Positions 1-9,169 are shown, counted from the stretch's first letter. The stretch is DNA of 64,000 nt from Nostoc sp. FACHB-892 (GCF_014698795.1 NZ_JACJTR010000030.1:1-64000); one strand, 5' to 3'. Made by a program: numbers and translations. Notes: generated from the letters alone by a model not told the origin.

Positions 1-51
1 GGTTTGCAATAATGCCTCTACTTGTTTTTCTGGAGATTGCTTTTGCGCCAT
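1..51 (-). CDS. Unknown protein, first 17 codons only
   Basis: An ATG at the complement of position 51 opens a frame that runs to the window edge and begins MAQKQSPEKQVEALLQT. The residues are polar and helix-prone but too few to assign a family. No strong ribosome binding site is visible upstream. It could equally be a chance start next to transposase debris, so this is only a possible gene start. Confidence 0.25.
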   Translation of the reverse strand, partial: MAQKQSPEKQVEALLQT

Positions 52-129
52 GTGATATATTCTACGGCGCTATGTGCATCTATCTACTTTTTATTTTTTG
101 CACTACCCCGATTTATTGAGCGGATACCC

Positions 130-446
130 AATTCTTGCGTCGAATCACACGTAGACTAAAACCACTCTCGTCCCAAAACCACACCTGCAAACGCTCCGGC
201 TGCTCTCGTGCTATTGATAAATAAAAAGCCAAGCTTTTCTTTAAACTTGGCTCTTTCTTGGGGATTTTGTTTATTTTCTAAATCATATTTAGCCCAAATA
301 TAACTATACTTTTTTCGTTTTAATATCCTCCTCACTTGAGAGCTACTTAAATCAATCCCTGTTTGCTCTGTTAAATATGTTGCTAATCTCTCGGCTGTCC
401 ATCTTCCAAATTCATAGCCTAAATCTGGTTGAATAGTATTTGTATC
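130..446 (-). pseudogene. IS630-family transposase fragment, frameshifted
   Basis: Translating the minus strand gives the helix-turn-helix linker region of an IS630-type transposase (GYEFGRWTAERLATYLTEQ, then SSSQVRRILKRKKYSYIWAK) followed, after a one-base frameshift near position 235, by the catalytic block VWFWDESGFSLRVIRRKNW with the DDE aspartate. The match stops abruptly after the conserved RKNW, so the C-terminal half with the remaining catalytic acids is missing. It joins in frame to a different transposase scrap on its 5' side. It cannot encode an active transposase. The family call rests on recognised motifs. Confidence 0.75.
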
Positions 447-624
447 ATTAACAATGACTTTGCGATTTTTAGCTAATCCTCCTAAATACTTGAGTTGACG
501 ATTTTCTAAATTTAATAAGAAAGATGTGTTGTTGCCATATCCAGCATCAACAATTACTATTCCTGGTTGATAACCACGGCTTAATGTCAGGTCTATTAAT
601 CTAATTGCTAATTCTGGCTTTTTC
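447..624 (-). pseudogene. IS701/DDE-type transposase internal fragment
   Basis: The minus strand reads IVIVDAGYGNNTSFLLNLE followed by LKYLGGLAKNRKV, which resembles the DAGYGN catalytic-aspartate block of IS701/DDE_5-type transposases. Neither the N-terminal nor the C-terminal part is present. On its 3' side the frame continues straight into IS630 sequence, and its 5' edge abuts the stop codon of a Uma2 pseudogene. It is an insertion-sequence relic. The exact family (IS701 versus another IS4-like clan member) is uncertain. Confidence 0.6.
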
Positions 625-1434
625 TCAATCGGGGTTTATTCCAAGTTGTCTCAAGCGTTCTGCTAAACGCTGGGCTTTTTGCTGTTCTTGTTCTAATTGG
701 GATGTTAATAACTGGGATTTTTCTTGCTCTTGTTCTAATTGAGGTGCTAATAACTACGATTTTTCCTCACCAGTTAGTAATAAATTTCCTTGTGTATCCC
801 ACCAACGCAACCAAGGCGCTGTAGTATTTCCATACTGTCCTTCCCAAATACCCAATTCGACACCCATCAAAGAAATCTCATAGTGTCCACGTTCGTTAGC
901 TGTGAGTTGCTGATACCTACCATTAACTAAGTGATAAACCTCAACTGTGGCTTTGCTAAATTCGTAAATGCCATAAAAAGGTACGCGGATTGCTTGCTCG
1001 TATACCCAAAATTTACCAGTCATTGGAGTATTATCTCTTTCTTCTGAACCATTGCCAGAAGCGAATTACAGTACAATTAGGGGAGCAACATATTCTTGCC
1101 ACAACACATACGAATGTCGAAACTGACCATTTAACATAGGTGCAACATTCGGGACGTAAAACCAATCGGGTGCTTCAGCACCGCGTTCAGGTGGTTCGGT
1201 TAAACGCCAGTAAATGCCACAATCTTGACCAATACAATACTGATTATCTGGGTGAATTTGTTGTAATATACCTTGAACTGAGTCAGTTAGAAGTATGCTT
1301 TGCGGGTGTTCTTGAAAATTTTTCACAAAGTTTCCATCTGACTCTGGTAACTCAGTATGGTCGGGAAGATGAGTAATGCCTAGTTCGGACAGTTTGGCAA
1401 TAGTCATTGAACTTTGGCGCGAGTGAATCGGCAT
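625..1434 (-). pseudogene. Uma2-family putative endonuclease, interrupted by two nonsense codons
   Basis: The minus-strand frame starts MPIHSRQSSMTIAKLSELG and continues through the Uma2 (DUF820) core CIGQDCGIYWRLTEPPE and APDWFYVPNV to KAQRLAERLRQLGINPD, about 269 codons, a normal length for this cyanobacterial family. A TAA at 1066-1068 stands where the family usually has glutamate (PLIVL-stop-FASGNG), and a TAG at 754-756 breaks the C-terminal coiled-coil tail (GEEKS-stop-LLAPQ). Both stops are in frame with no length change, so they look like point mutations. Uma2 proteins have a PD-(D/E)XK-like fold and are very numerous in Nostocales. The gene is probably dead unless read through. Confidence 0.85.
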
Positions 1435-1492
1435 ATTTATCTTAGCACCAGTCCGACCAAATGCCTGGCGGTGGGTAGTTTAGCGATGCTAA

Positions 1493-1717
1493 TCAGCGAC
1501 TCATAGCAAAAATCTGTTCAGCCGTTAAGGGAATGTTCGGAAACAATCTAGAATCAATTCGACCCTGCCCTCGAAACACCTTTGCGGGTAAATACTCTGC
1601 ACCTTCAAGTTGGTAGATTGTAATGGTTGGCTGCTTGGGAGAGCCAATGAACCGAATGCCACCAGAAGCAGCATAGTCTACTTCAACTGACAACTTATGC
1701 CCATCAAGACCAACTTG
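1493..1717 (-). pseudogene. Uma2-family C-terminal fragment
   Basis: The frame reads LSVEVDYAASGGIRFIGSP, TITIYQLEGAEYLPAKVF and ends PLTAEQIFAMSR, matching the last third of a second Uma2-type protein. The open frame is closed upstream by a TAG, and the catalytic PD-(D/E)XK core is absent, so this is a 5'-truncated remnant. The only internal start candidate is TTG at 1693. It lies just upstream of the shorter Uma2 pseudogene and just downstream of the large WD40 gene, within one patch of gene debris. Confidence 0.7.
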
Positions 1718-1744
1718 CTATCAATCCCATTACGCTATTATCTA

Positions 1745-4700
1745 TTATCTACTAGAACACAAGGCGCGATCGCCTCTGGCGTTGGCGAAGCTAGACGCTC
1801 GCGGACTCGCTAACGCTGTGCTATCGCCCTTCATGACCTTCTGATTAGTCTGCAAATAATCATGTAGCAAATTGCAACCCCGTGCCAGTAATTTTTCCAG
1901 TTCGATATCTGCCAAATTCTGGAAAATTACTGTGCCATTACCACTACCCGCAGCCAGAGTCTTGCCGTCATTACTGAAACTGACGCTGGTTAACTCTTGC
2001 TTATCACCTTTCAAAGCAATCAGTAACGTTCCTTCTCGGTTCCAAATTCTCACTTTGTCATCACTGCTAGCTGCCAAAGTTTTACCATCAGGGCTAAAAC
2101 TTACACTGATGAAACTATCACCATCACCTGTAAGATTATTTAGCAAATGGCCGTCCCGGTTCCAAATCTTTATCGTGCTATCAATACTAGCTGAAGCGAT
2201 CGCCTGACCATCAGGTGACCAAGCAACCCCATTTACTCGGCGGCTATGACCATTTAAGCTGTATAGTAATTTACCCTCTATCCAGATTTTCACAGTTTTG
2301 TCATCACTGGCTGAGGCTAGCAACTTACCATCTGGGCTAAAACTTACCCAATTCACTGCATCTTCATGCCCTTGCAAGGTGTTGAGCAGTTTACCGTCTC
2401 GGCTCCAAAGCTTTACTGTTTTATCTTTACTAGCCGAAGCAATTACTTGACTATTAGGCGACCAGGCTACACTCAGGACGGTACTAGTATGGCCTTGTAA
2501 GGTATTGATTAGTTTACCGTCACCACTCCAAAGCTTCACCGTTTTATCTTTACTAGCCGAGGCAATTACTTGACCATCTGGACTGAAACTAACGCCCCAA
2601 ACTTGACCTTCATGCCCCGTGAATGTACGCAGTAATTTACCGTCTCGACTGAAAAGTTTTACAGTTTTGTCTCGATTTGCTGCTGCCAAGGTGCGATCAT
2701 CTGGGCTAAAACTGATGCTAGTTACCCAGTCATTGTTATCGGCTTTGGGCTTTCGCAGTAACACACCGTCCAAATGCCAAAGTTTAATAGTTTTATCCCG
2801 ACTTGCAGAAGCCAGGGTGCGATCGTCTGGGCTGAAACTAACGCTATTAACCCAATTATTATGTCCCTTGAGGGTTCCGAGCAACACACCTTCAAAACTC
2901 CAAAGTTTGATTGTCTCGTCGGTACTTGCGGAAGCGATCATGTTACCATCACGGCTAAAGCTGACGCTGGTAACTCCAGCACTATGCCCCGATAAAGTTC
3001 GCAGTGGTTTACCCTCCAGATTCCACAGTTTGATTGTCTGGTCTAAACTAGCTGAAGCAATAGTTTTAGCATTGGGCGACCAAGCGACACTTAAGACTGC
3101 ATCATCATGACCCTGCAAGGTTTTAAGCAGTTGGCCATCTCGATTCCACAATTTCACCGTTTTGTCAGCACTCCCGGAAGCAATGGTCTGTCCATCGGTT
3201 GACCAAGTGACACTTAAGACTGCACCATCATGTAAGAGCAAGGTTTTGAGCAGCTTACCATCACGATTCCACAGTTTTACTGTTTTGTCTGTACTCGCCG
3301 AGGCAATAATCTGACCATCTGGGCTGAAACTGACACTATTCACTACACCCTGATGCCCTAATAGAGTAGCAAGCAGTTGACCTTCTCGGCTCCAAAGTTT
3401 CACCGTTTTATCTTGACTGGCGGAAGCAATGATTTGACTATCTGGGCTGAAACTGACGTTATTAACTACATCTTCATGCCCAGATAATGTGTTGACTAAG
3501 CTACCATCAAGATGCCAGAGTTTGATTGTAGTATCAGCACTGGCTGAGGCAATTAAAGAGCCATCGAGGCTAAATGTAACACTATTTACCCCAGATATAT
3601 GCCCGTCCAAGCGGTTATATTCTCTTAACCCTGAAACTGCTTGATATAGTGCCGTCTGTACTTGCTCTCTGGTATTGGAATCTACCCAAACTGTTTGTTG
3701 TAATTTTCTCCCTGCTTTTAAACCTTCTTTTAAAGCATCAATACCTTTTTGCGATGCAAATAAGGCTTCACTAGATGCGCTGAGGGTTTTAATTTCACTA
3801 TCTACTGCTGTCACGATGGAAACACTTAATCCCAATATGGCTAGAACACAAGCAGTCAGGGCAATTTTTAAGGAACGATTTAATTGAGCTTCACTAAGCC
3901 TTTGTTTCTTTTGACTTTCTGCAAGTTTAGCTGTTAATTCTTTTTCTTTGAGTTCAACTCGTAATTGCTCAATTTCTAACTGACTCAATTCTTCACGTTT
4001 GTGTAACTCTCGCAATTCTGTTAATAAATCCAAACCCTGTTGGGGATGAGGATCTACCAATTGCGATCGCTGCTCATTTTGGCTAAGTTCACTCTTAAGC
4101 CGTTCAATCTCAGCTTGACTCTGTTCTACTTTGTAGCGTAGTTCGTTAAGTTGTACCTGTAAGCTCGATTCTTGTTGTTGCAGGTAGCGAATCAAGTCTA
4201 CTAAATAATCGTGAATCAGTTGATAGCGTTCTGGTACATCAGGAAATAGTACTACTAAACCGGAGCTAACTAAAATCTCTAATACTAACTCTAATTTACT
4301 AGCATCTTCTAACTCTGCTAGCTGCACCGCTAACTCAGCACGAGTTTTAAAAGGTCGGTTGTTACTTTCATCTGTTAATAAGTATAAGACGAGTAACGCG
4401 GCTCGTTCATTTTCTGGGCCGCAGTCTTTAATCAGTTCCTTAAGATATCGCTCGATAAGTTTGTTGGGTCTATATGGCTGATATTCTACTAGTGTAGTAA
4501 TTCGCTCATCTTGAATTTGCGCTCCCACAACTTGCAATTCAATGGGACGGACTTCTCCAAATGCTGTTGATAAATCTTCGATTAAGGCATCAATTAAAGC
4601 AGGCTCTAAATTAAACTGCGATCGCTCTGTCAATTTTTGGATAATTGCTTTGGCATATTCTGGTGAAAAGTTATTTAACTGGTAGCGAATATGCTTGTCG

Positions 4701-6919
4701 AGAATATTATTATTAATCGCTTCTAATGCTGAAATATGTTTAAAATCTAATAATCGGTGTAAATAATCTTCTCGCAAAGTAAAGATAACTTTGACAAAGG
4801 GGATATTCAGGCAGTCGCTAATAAATTTATCAAATTCTTGCTTTTGATTGCGATCGCTATAACCAAAGAAAAATTCTTCAAATTGATCAAAAATTAAAAC
4901 TGTGATCAGATGGTTATCAGCATTTTCTTTTAGTTGCTGTAAAATTCTGAGGATGGTAATAGGTGTGACAGAGTAAAGTACAGCTTCCGATTCAATGGTT
5001 GCTTCTGCCATGATGTCAGCATATATGGCAAGGGATGCGTCACTAGACATCGCCTCATCTAAAGATTTCCCTAATTCCCGCGCCCAATCGGTGTAAACTT
5101 GCAGCACCACAGGTATAGCTATTTGATCACCAATGGCTCGGTTTTGCAGTGCTGGAACTAAACCCGCAGTTACAATAGAACTCTTACCTACCCCTGATTG
5201 ACCGTGAATCACCGTCAATTTTTGATCAGCGCGGCTAATTCTGCCAATTAAGTTATTAATATCACGCTCTCGACCGGAAGCCGCAATTTCTAAAGCAACG
5301 CTGCTACTTCCAGAAGATGACATCAATGCTGGGTTTGTTACCTGTCTTTGCGGTTGCAAACGCCCTGCACCGATAAAAGCTCGAAAACCATACTGCTGCT
5401 CAACAGAACGGCGTTTTTGTCGAATGTAATAGGCTTCTAAATAACGCCCTTCTTCAAAATAGAGCGATCGCAGTGTCCGCAATAAGCGAATATAACGATG
5501 GGCATCGTATTGATGGGCACTGCTTTCTAAGGCTGCTGGTAGTTCTTTTGTCGCTTTGTCTAAATATTCACGAGCTACTTCTAACTCACCTAAATTTCGC
5601 TGTGCTTTCGCTAAAACTAAATAGTAAATTTGCCCTAACAGTAATGGAAATAAACAGTTATAAGGGTTATTGTGCTTTTGCGCCTCACCTAGTTTCAGCA
5701 GTGACACGTGTGCTAATATACTCGCCTGTACCCACCGCGACTGCTGCACAGCTACTTGCGCCAGAAAACCGTAGTCACAAGCTAATTGGATTTGACTACC
5801 ATAAGTTTGATGTAACTCCAAAGACTTTTGAGCAACAGTTTGCAACTCTTCCCACTCTTGGAGATATTGCAAAACCTCTGCAAGTTGACCAATAAATCCA
5901 GCAACTACATCTGAACGCCCAGCCACCTGCAAGATATTCAAGCATTGCTGAAAATAAGATTTAGCTGTGTACCAATGGCGACGGTTTTCTGTTTGATTTT
6001 GCTCTGCCAAACGGCAATAACACAGCCCAATATAAAATAGCAAAACTCCTTCTCGCAAAAGTAGCAAAGATGGGGGAGATGGAGGAGATGGCGAAGAAAA
6101 TACTTCCTGATCTCTCCCTGCTCCCCCATTCCCTCTTTCTTCTAACTTTTGCCAAACTTGTAAACTTTGCTGAAAATGGTTTAAAGCTGTATTGATGCGA
6201 TCGCTAATATAATTATCTAGTCCAAAAACAAATTCTAAACTAGCGTGTAGTTCTGGCTCTAAGGTAATACCACGATTGTGCAACTCTCTAATCGCAAAGT
6301 GGAGTTCATAGCTATGTTCCCAGACTTGCTCCACAGTGAAATAATGCTTTGCGATTTGAGGAGCTTGATGTTGTACAGCATCGGTTGGTAACACCGTAGC
6401 AAATAGAGAGTCAGTTTCCTGTTGCAAAAATTGCAACAATGATTCAGTTGTCATCTCAAACCGAATCGGTGTCGCCGCCCAACTTGCAAAATCTGGTGCT
6501 AAACGCACAACCTTTTGCAACACTTCCTCATTCACCCACACAATCATCGGAAATGGGTGACGTTTGCGAAATTCATCACGAATATGATTGATAGACCTAA
6601 GTAGATCATCAAGTCCATCTACTGACTCTAAACCCAAAATCATCAACGCTGATGGCGGATTATCTTCAGTTAGCAGTTGTAAATGAATACTTGTGTAAAG
6701 GCTTCTAGCATTATGCGACAGAACTACCTTTTCAATTCGGTGTACTCCTGAAGAGATTTCTTCGAGTCGTTGCAGCATTCGCTCTTGCAAAACTCGATAA
6801 TTGCAGCACACCAAAACCAGGGAGAATTGACCGCTAGAGAGGGCAATTGCTCTCCCCAAACTCCGCAAAGCACGCTCGTTAGCTGCTCTTATATCTGCTT
6901 GTGGATGTCCTTCAACCAT
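1745..6919 (-). CDS. STAND-type NTPase with coiled coil, membrane segment and 14 WD40 repeats
   Basis: This 1724-residue multidomain protein is of the nSTAND1-WD40 kind. Visible parts in order: an N-terminal alpha/beta region (about 1-180) with a PMIVWVNEEVLQKVVR block seen at the start of some bacterial conflict-type ATPases; a helical TPR-like region (about 190-530); an NTPase domain with Walker A GQSGVGKSS near residue 570 and Walker B VLIFDQFEEFFF near 665; a coiled coil (about 915-1015); one hydrophobic helix (about 1023-1048); and 14 WD40 units (about 1105-1680), enough for two seven-bladed propellers. The start overlaps the upstream ATPase gene by 31 bp, suggesting coupled translation. 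STAND proteins generally couple ligand sensing (repeats) to NTP-driven oligomerisation and effector activation; the ligand and effector here are unknown. The last roughly 25 residues derive from a repeat element rather than the family tail. Confidence 0.9.
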   Translation of the reverse strand: MVEGHPQADIRAANERALRSLGRAIALSSGQFSLVLVCCNYRVLQERMLQRLEEISSGVHRIEKVVLSHNARSLYTSIHLQLLTEDNPPSALMILGLESVDGLDDLLRSINHIRDEFRKRHPFPMIVWVNEEVLQKVVRLAPDFASWAATPIRFEMTTESLLQFLQQETDSLFATVLPTDAVQHQAPQIAKHYFTVEQVWEHSYELHFAIRELHNRGITLEPELHASLEFVFGLDNYISDRINTALNHFQQSLQVWQKLEERGNGGAGRDQEVFSSPSPPSPPSLLLLREGVLLFYIGLCYCRLAEQNQTENRRHWYTAKSYFQQCLNILQVAGRSDVVAGFIGQLAEVLQYLQEWEELQTVAQKSLELHQTYGSQIQLACDYGFLAQVAVQQSRWVQASILAHVSLLKLGEAQKHNNPYNCLFPLLLGQIYYLVLAKAQRNLGELEVAREYLDKATKELPAALESSAHQYDAHRYIRLLRTLRSLYFEEGRYLEAYYIRQKRRSVEQQYGFRAFIGAGRLQPQRQVTNPALMSSSGSSSVALEIAASGRERDINNLIGRISRADQKLTVIHGQSGVGKSSIVTAGLVPALQNRAIGDQIAIPVVLQVYTDWARELGKSLDEAMSSDASLAIYADIMAEATIESEAVLYSVTPITILRILQQLKENADNHLITVLIFDQFEEFFFGYSDRNQKQEFDKFISDCLNIPFVKVIFTLREDYLHRLLDFKHISALEAINNNILDKHIRYQLNNFSPEYAKAIIQKLTERSQFNLEPALIDALIEDLSTAFGEVRPIELQVVGAQIQDERITTLVEYQPYRPNKLIERYLKELIKDCGPENERAALLVLYLLTDESNNRPFKTRAELAVQLAELEDASKLELVLEILVSSGLVVLFPDVPERYQLIHDYLVDLIRYLQQQESSLQVQLNELRYKVEQSQAEIERLKSELSQNEQRSQLVDPHPQQGLDLLTELRELHKREELSQLEIEQLRVELKEKELTAKLAESQKKQRLSEAQLNRSLKIALTACVLAILGLSVSIVTAVDSEIKTLSASSEALFASQKGIDALKEGLKAGRKLQQTVWVDSNTREQVQTALYQAVSGLREYNRLDGHISGVNSVTFSLDGSLIASASADTTIKLWHLDGSLVNTLSGHEDVVNNVSFSPDSQIIASASQDKTVKLWSREGQLLATLLGHQGVVNSVSFSPDGQIIASASTDKTVKLWNRDGKLLKTLLLHDGAVLSVTWSTDGQTIASGSADKTVKLWNRDGQLLKTLQGHDDAVLSVAWSPNAKTIASASLDQTIKLWNLEGKPLRTLSGHSAGVTSVSFSRDGNMIASASTDETIKLWSFEGVLLGTLKGHNNWVNSVSFSPDDRTLASASRDKTIKLWHLDGVLLRKPKADNNDWVTSISFSPDDRTLAAANRDKTVKLFSRDGKLLRTFTGHEGQVWGVSFSPDGQVIASASKDKTVKLWSGDGKLINTLQGHTSTVLSVAWSPNSQVIASASKDKTVKLWSRDGKLLNTLQGHEDAVNWVSFSPDGKLLASASDDKTVKIWIEGKLLYSLNGHSRRVNGVAWSPDGQAIASASIDSTIKIWNRDGHLLNNLTGDGDSFISVSFSPDGKTLAASSDDKVRIWNREGTLLIALKGDKQELTSVSFSNDGKTLAAGSGNGTVIFQNLADIELEKLLARGCNLLHDYLQTNQKVMKGDSTALASPRASSFANARGDRALCSSR
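1764..1828. repeat. HIP1-bounded hairpin repeat forming the end of the WD40 gene
   Basis: The segment begins at a HIP1 octamer (GCGATCGC, 1766-1773) and ends near GCTATCGCC. It contains short inverted motifs such as GCGAAGC and GCTAACGC and is more GC-rich than its surroundings. It resembles the dispersed palindromic repeats of Nostoc genomes. It is translated as the C-terminal tail of the WD40 protein (TALASPRASSFANARGDRA), where such proteins normally end soon after the LLARGCNLLHDYL helix. Confidence 0.6.
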
Positions 6920-8226
6920 GATTTGAATTTTTCTGTCTCTGCTAAAACTGGGTTGACGGCAAACCAGGCTCCCTGATGATCGCGGTATTCAAATATAAAT
7001 AAACTTCGCAATAGAGTGTGGTATTGGATATCACCTCTAACTCTTTGCTGTTGCACCACCTGAAAGATTAGTTCCCACTCATGAGGGTCGATAGCGTTAG
7101 CTCGGTAATCGCGCTGTCTTTGAATCACCAATTCGACACACTCCCGCTCAAAGGGTGGATCTTGTTCTCGCAGACAGTCAAATAGTAAACCTAGCAAGTC
7201 GCGTACATGACCACCACTAATCAGGCACAATCGATCTAAGGTTTCTTGACTATCAAATACTTCTGTAATTAAGCCTAACCGATCGCTAGGCAGAATGTCA
7301 GGAAAAGCTCTAGCTAGCACCATTTGCTGCATCATTGCTAGCCCTTGGGCGAAAATCTCCCCAGAGCGCAGACGTACAGGTATCATCGGTAACATTTTTG
7401 GTGCAACTCCTCCCCCCAACCGATGCTGAAGTTCGGCGCTATCGTTGGAGAAAGTCAGAGCTAGGGGAATAGTGTAGACTACATGACAATTCAGTTTGCG
7501 TAACTGTTCACCACGCTGAATAAATAAGTATTCTGGCAGCGATCGCCCCGATGGTAAAGGTCGAATTGCCACTCTATCCAAGTTATCAACAATAACTACC
7601 AGTCCTTTTTTACCCCTGGCTTTCAGTTCTTTGTTGGCGCGTTCTAGCAATTCTTGATTAATTGACTGTAAAATATTTGCTGTTCGCGGTTCTAGATAAT
7701 CTCTTAACCGCCGCCGCAACTGGGGACTTTCTTTAGTTTTAGCTGTAATTTTGGCAATCCCCACAGACAACTCTGCTTCTATCCCAAGATCAATTGGCGT
7801 TTGCAGAAAATCCACAAGTTCACCAAATAACTTGGTAAAGTAAGTAGGTTTGAGCCTAATTTTCATTGCTTCTAGGCTTTCACTCACCTGGCCTGCGATC
7901 GCTAACAAAATATCAGTCACATCCACATCTGCCATTTCTAAGACATGGGTAGACTCAAAGTAAACTACATGAAATTGCTGTACTTCCAACTCAGCTTTGA
8001 GCCGCAACAACTCCGTTGATTTTCCACAGCCGAGATGTCCTGTAAATAGCTGACAAGTTGGTACATCCGGCGATATTCGAGCGATCGTGCGCTGCAAAGC
8101 CTCAATGATTTTACCACCCCGCACCGCAGCAAAATCAATATAGTACCTGCGATCGCTGGGATTTCCTATGATTAGAGGTCTGCTCGGATTGCAAGCCTGA
8201 TAAAATCTTTCTAAATCTAGGAGCAT
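6889..8226 (-). CDS. P-loop ATPase paired with the STAND-WD40 gene
   Basis: This 445-residue soluble ATPase has Walker A GHLGCGKST at residues 63-71 and Walker B LVVIVDNLDRV near 206-216, followed by a helical C-terminal part. The opening LERFYQACNPSRPLIIGNP and DFAAVRGGKIIEALQRTI are features I associate with a cyanobacterial ATP-binding protein family found next to TPR or WD40 genes; its biochemistry is not established as far as I know. Its stop lies 31 bp inside the STAND gene, so the two are almost certainly co-transcribed and translationally coupled, with the ATPase first. I infer that the two products act together. A DNA- or protein-remodelling role is possible but nothing in the sequence decides it. 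Confidence 0.85.
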   Translation of the reverse strand: MLLDLERFYQACNPSRPLIIGNPSDRRYYIDFAAVRGGKIIEALQRTIARISPDVPTCQLFTGHLGCGKSTELLRLKAELEVQQFHVVYFESTHVLEMADVDVTDILLAIAGQVSESLEAMKIRLKPTYFTKLFGELVDFLQTPIDLGIEAELSVGIAKITAKTKESPQLRRRLRDYLEPRTANILQSINQELLERANKELKARGKKGLVVIVDNLDRVAIRPLPSGRSLPEYLFIQRGEQLRKLNCHVVYTIPLALTFSNDSAELQHRLGGGVAPKMLPMIPVRLRSGEIFAQGLAMMQQMVLARAFPDILPSDRLGLITEVFDSQETLDRLCLISGGHVRDLLGLLFDCLREQDPPFERECVELVIQRQRDYRANAIDPHEWELIFQVVQQQRVRGDIQYHTLLRSLFIFEYRDHQGAWFAVNPVLAETEKFKSWLKDIHKQI

Positions 8227-8732
8227 AACTAATCGAGTTCACTCAGGAATAGGGATAACAAAATATATTGGCTAAATATTGGTTTTAAGGAATTTATCCC
8301 TTAATTTAATTACATTTCACCTAAACTACTAACTAAACTAGCAGCATTTCGGATAATTGTTCATGTATAGGTTAGATGTAGCACATTGCAATGCTGATAT
8401 TTAATTTTAAGTAGGCAGAAATACTACTATAAGTACAATTAGAAAAAATATTCACTATTTAATAAGCTACTCTTATGAATATTAAAAATATCCAATACAA
8501 AAAAAGGTACTGTTGAGTACAATTTTGTAGTGAACTTGAATATATGGCGGTTCTCAAGAAACTTCCAAATAAAAAAATACTCAACGACTTCTTGTGGGGT
8601 GGACATCTCGCCATTGATGTTAAGTTAAGAAATAAAAGGATTGATCTGGGTAGAGGCAATATCTGTAAGTCGGCTTTGATATTCCAATTAGTTGGGTGCG
8701 ATCGCTTTGAATGGTCAAATTATTTGAGTGCT
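8227..8732. other. AT-rich upstream region of the ATPase/STAND pair
   Basis: No convincing gene is seen. The stretch is AT-rich, should carry the promoter of the minus-strand pair, and contains one short plus-strand frame (8544-8735) without recognisable features. The right edge has a HIP1-like GCGATCGC at 8698. Confidence 0.5.
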
Positions 8733-9169
8733 TAGGCGTAGCCCGTCGTAGACATCACAACCCTTAAAATAACATTCACTCATCCGCGAGTATCAAAGAC
8801 TCATCCGCGAGTATAAAAGGCTCATTCACGCGTATCAAAGACTCGTCCGCGAGTATCAAAGACTCGTCCGCGAGTATCAAAGACTCGTCCGCGAGTATCA
8901 AAGACTCATTCACGAGTATCAAAGACTCATTCACGAGTATCAAAGGCTCGTTCACGAGTATAAAAGACTCGTCCACGAGTATAAAAGACTCGTTCACGAG
9001 TATAAAAGACTCGTCCACGAGTATCAAAGACTCGTTCACGAGTATAAAAGACTGTTTACGAGTATAAAAGACTGTTTACGAGTATTAAAGGTGCGTTATG
9101 CTTTCGGGCTAACACACCCTAAGATTACAATCGCTTTATAATTGCGATGTCTACGACGGTTTACGCCTA
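8733..9169. repeat. Inverted-repeat-bounded element enclosing a tandem array
   Basis: Two 27-bp terminal sequences face each other: 8733-8759 (TAGGCGTAGCCCGTCG then TAGACATCACA) and the complement of 9143-9169 (TAGGCGTAAACCGTCG then TAGACATCGCA), identical at 24 of 27 positions. Between them lies the 21-bp array. The terminal motif itself resembles a dispersed Nostoc hairpin repeat, so this could be a MITE-like unit or two independent repeats in opposite orientation. No target-site duplication is evident. Confidence 0.55.
8778..9090. repeat. 21-bp tandem repeat array, 15 units
   Basis: Fifteen consecutive units follow the pattern ACTCGTTCACGAGT plus ATMAAAG; the first thirteen are exactly 21 bp and the last two are 20 bp (ACTGTTTACGAGT core). 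Each unit carries a small dyad, ACTCGT-NC-ACGAGT, with variants CCGC and TCAC in the centre. The period is seven codons and about two helical turns, so frames stay open on both strands through the array. There is no spacer sequence, so it is not a CRISPR. Confidence 0.95.

Noticed and set aside
2619..3110. 163-residue frame antisense to the WD40 repeats
   Set aside because: The repetitive peptide is the complement of WD40 codons and carries no start signal or family motif.
8544..8735. 63-residue frame upstream of the repeat element
   Set aside because: No ribosome binding site, homology or codon pattern supports it; it runs into a dispersed repeat at its end.
8776..9039. 87-residue minus-strand frame made of seven-residue repeats (NESLILV/DESFILV)
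   Set aside because: It is an automatic consequence of a 21-bp tandem repeat without stops; it has no ribosome binding site and the plus strand is equally open.
8778..9090. CRISPR array
   Set aside because: The units are contiguous 21-mers with no spacers between them and no cas genes nearby.
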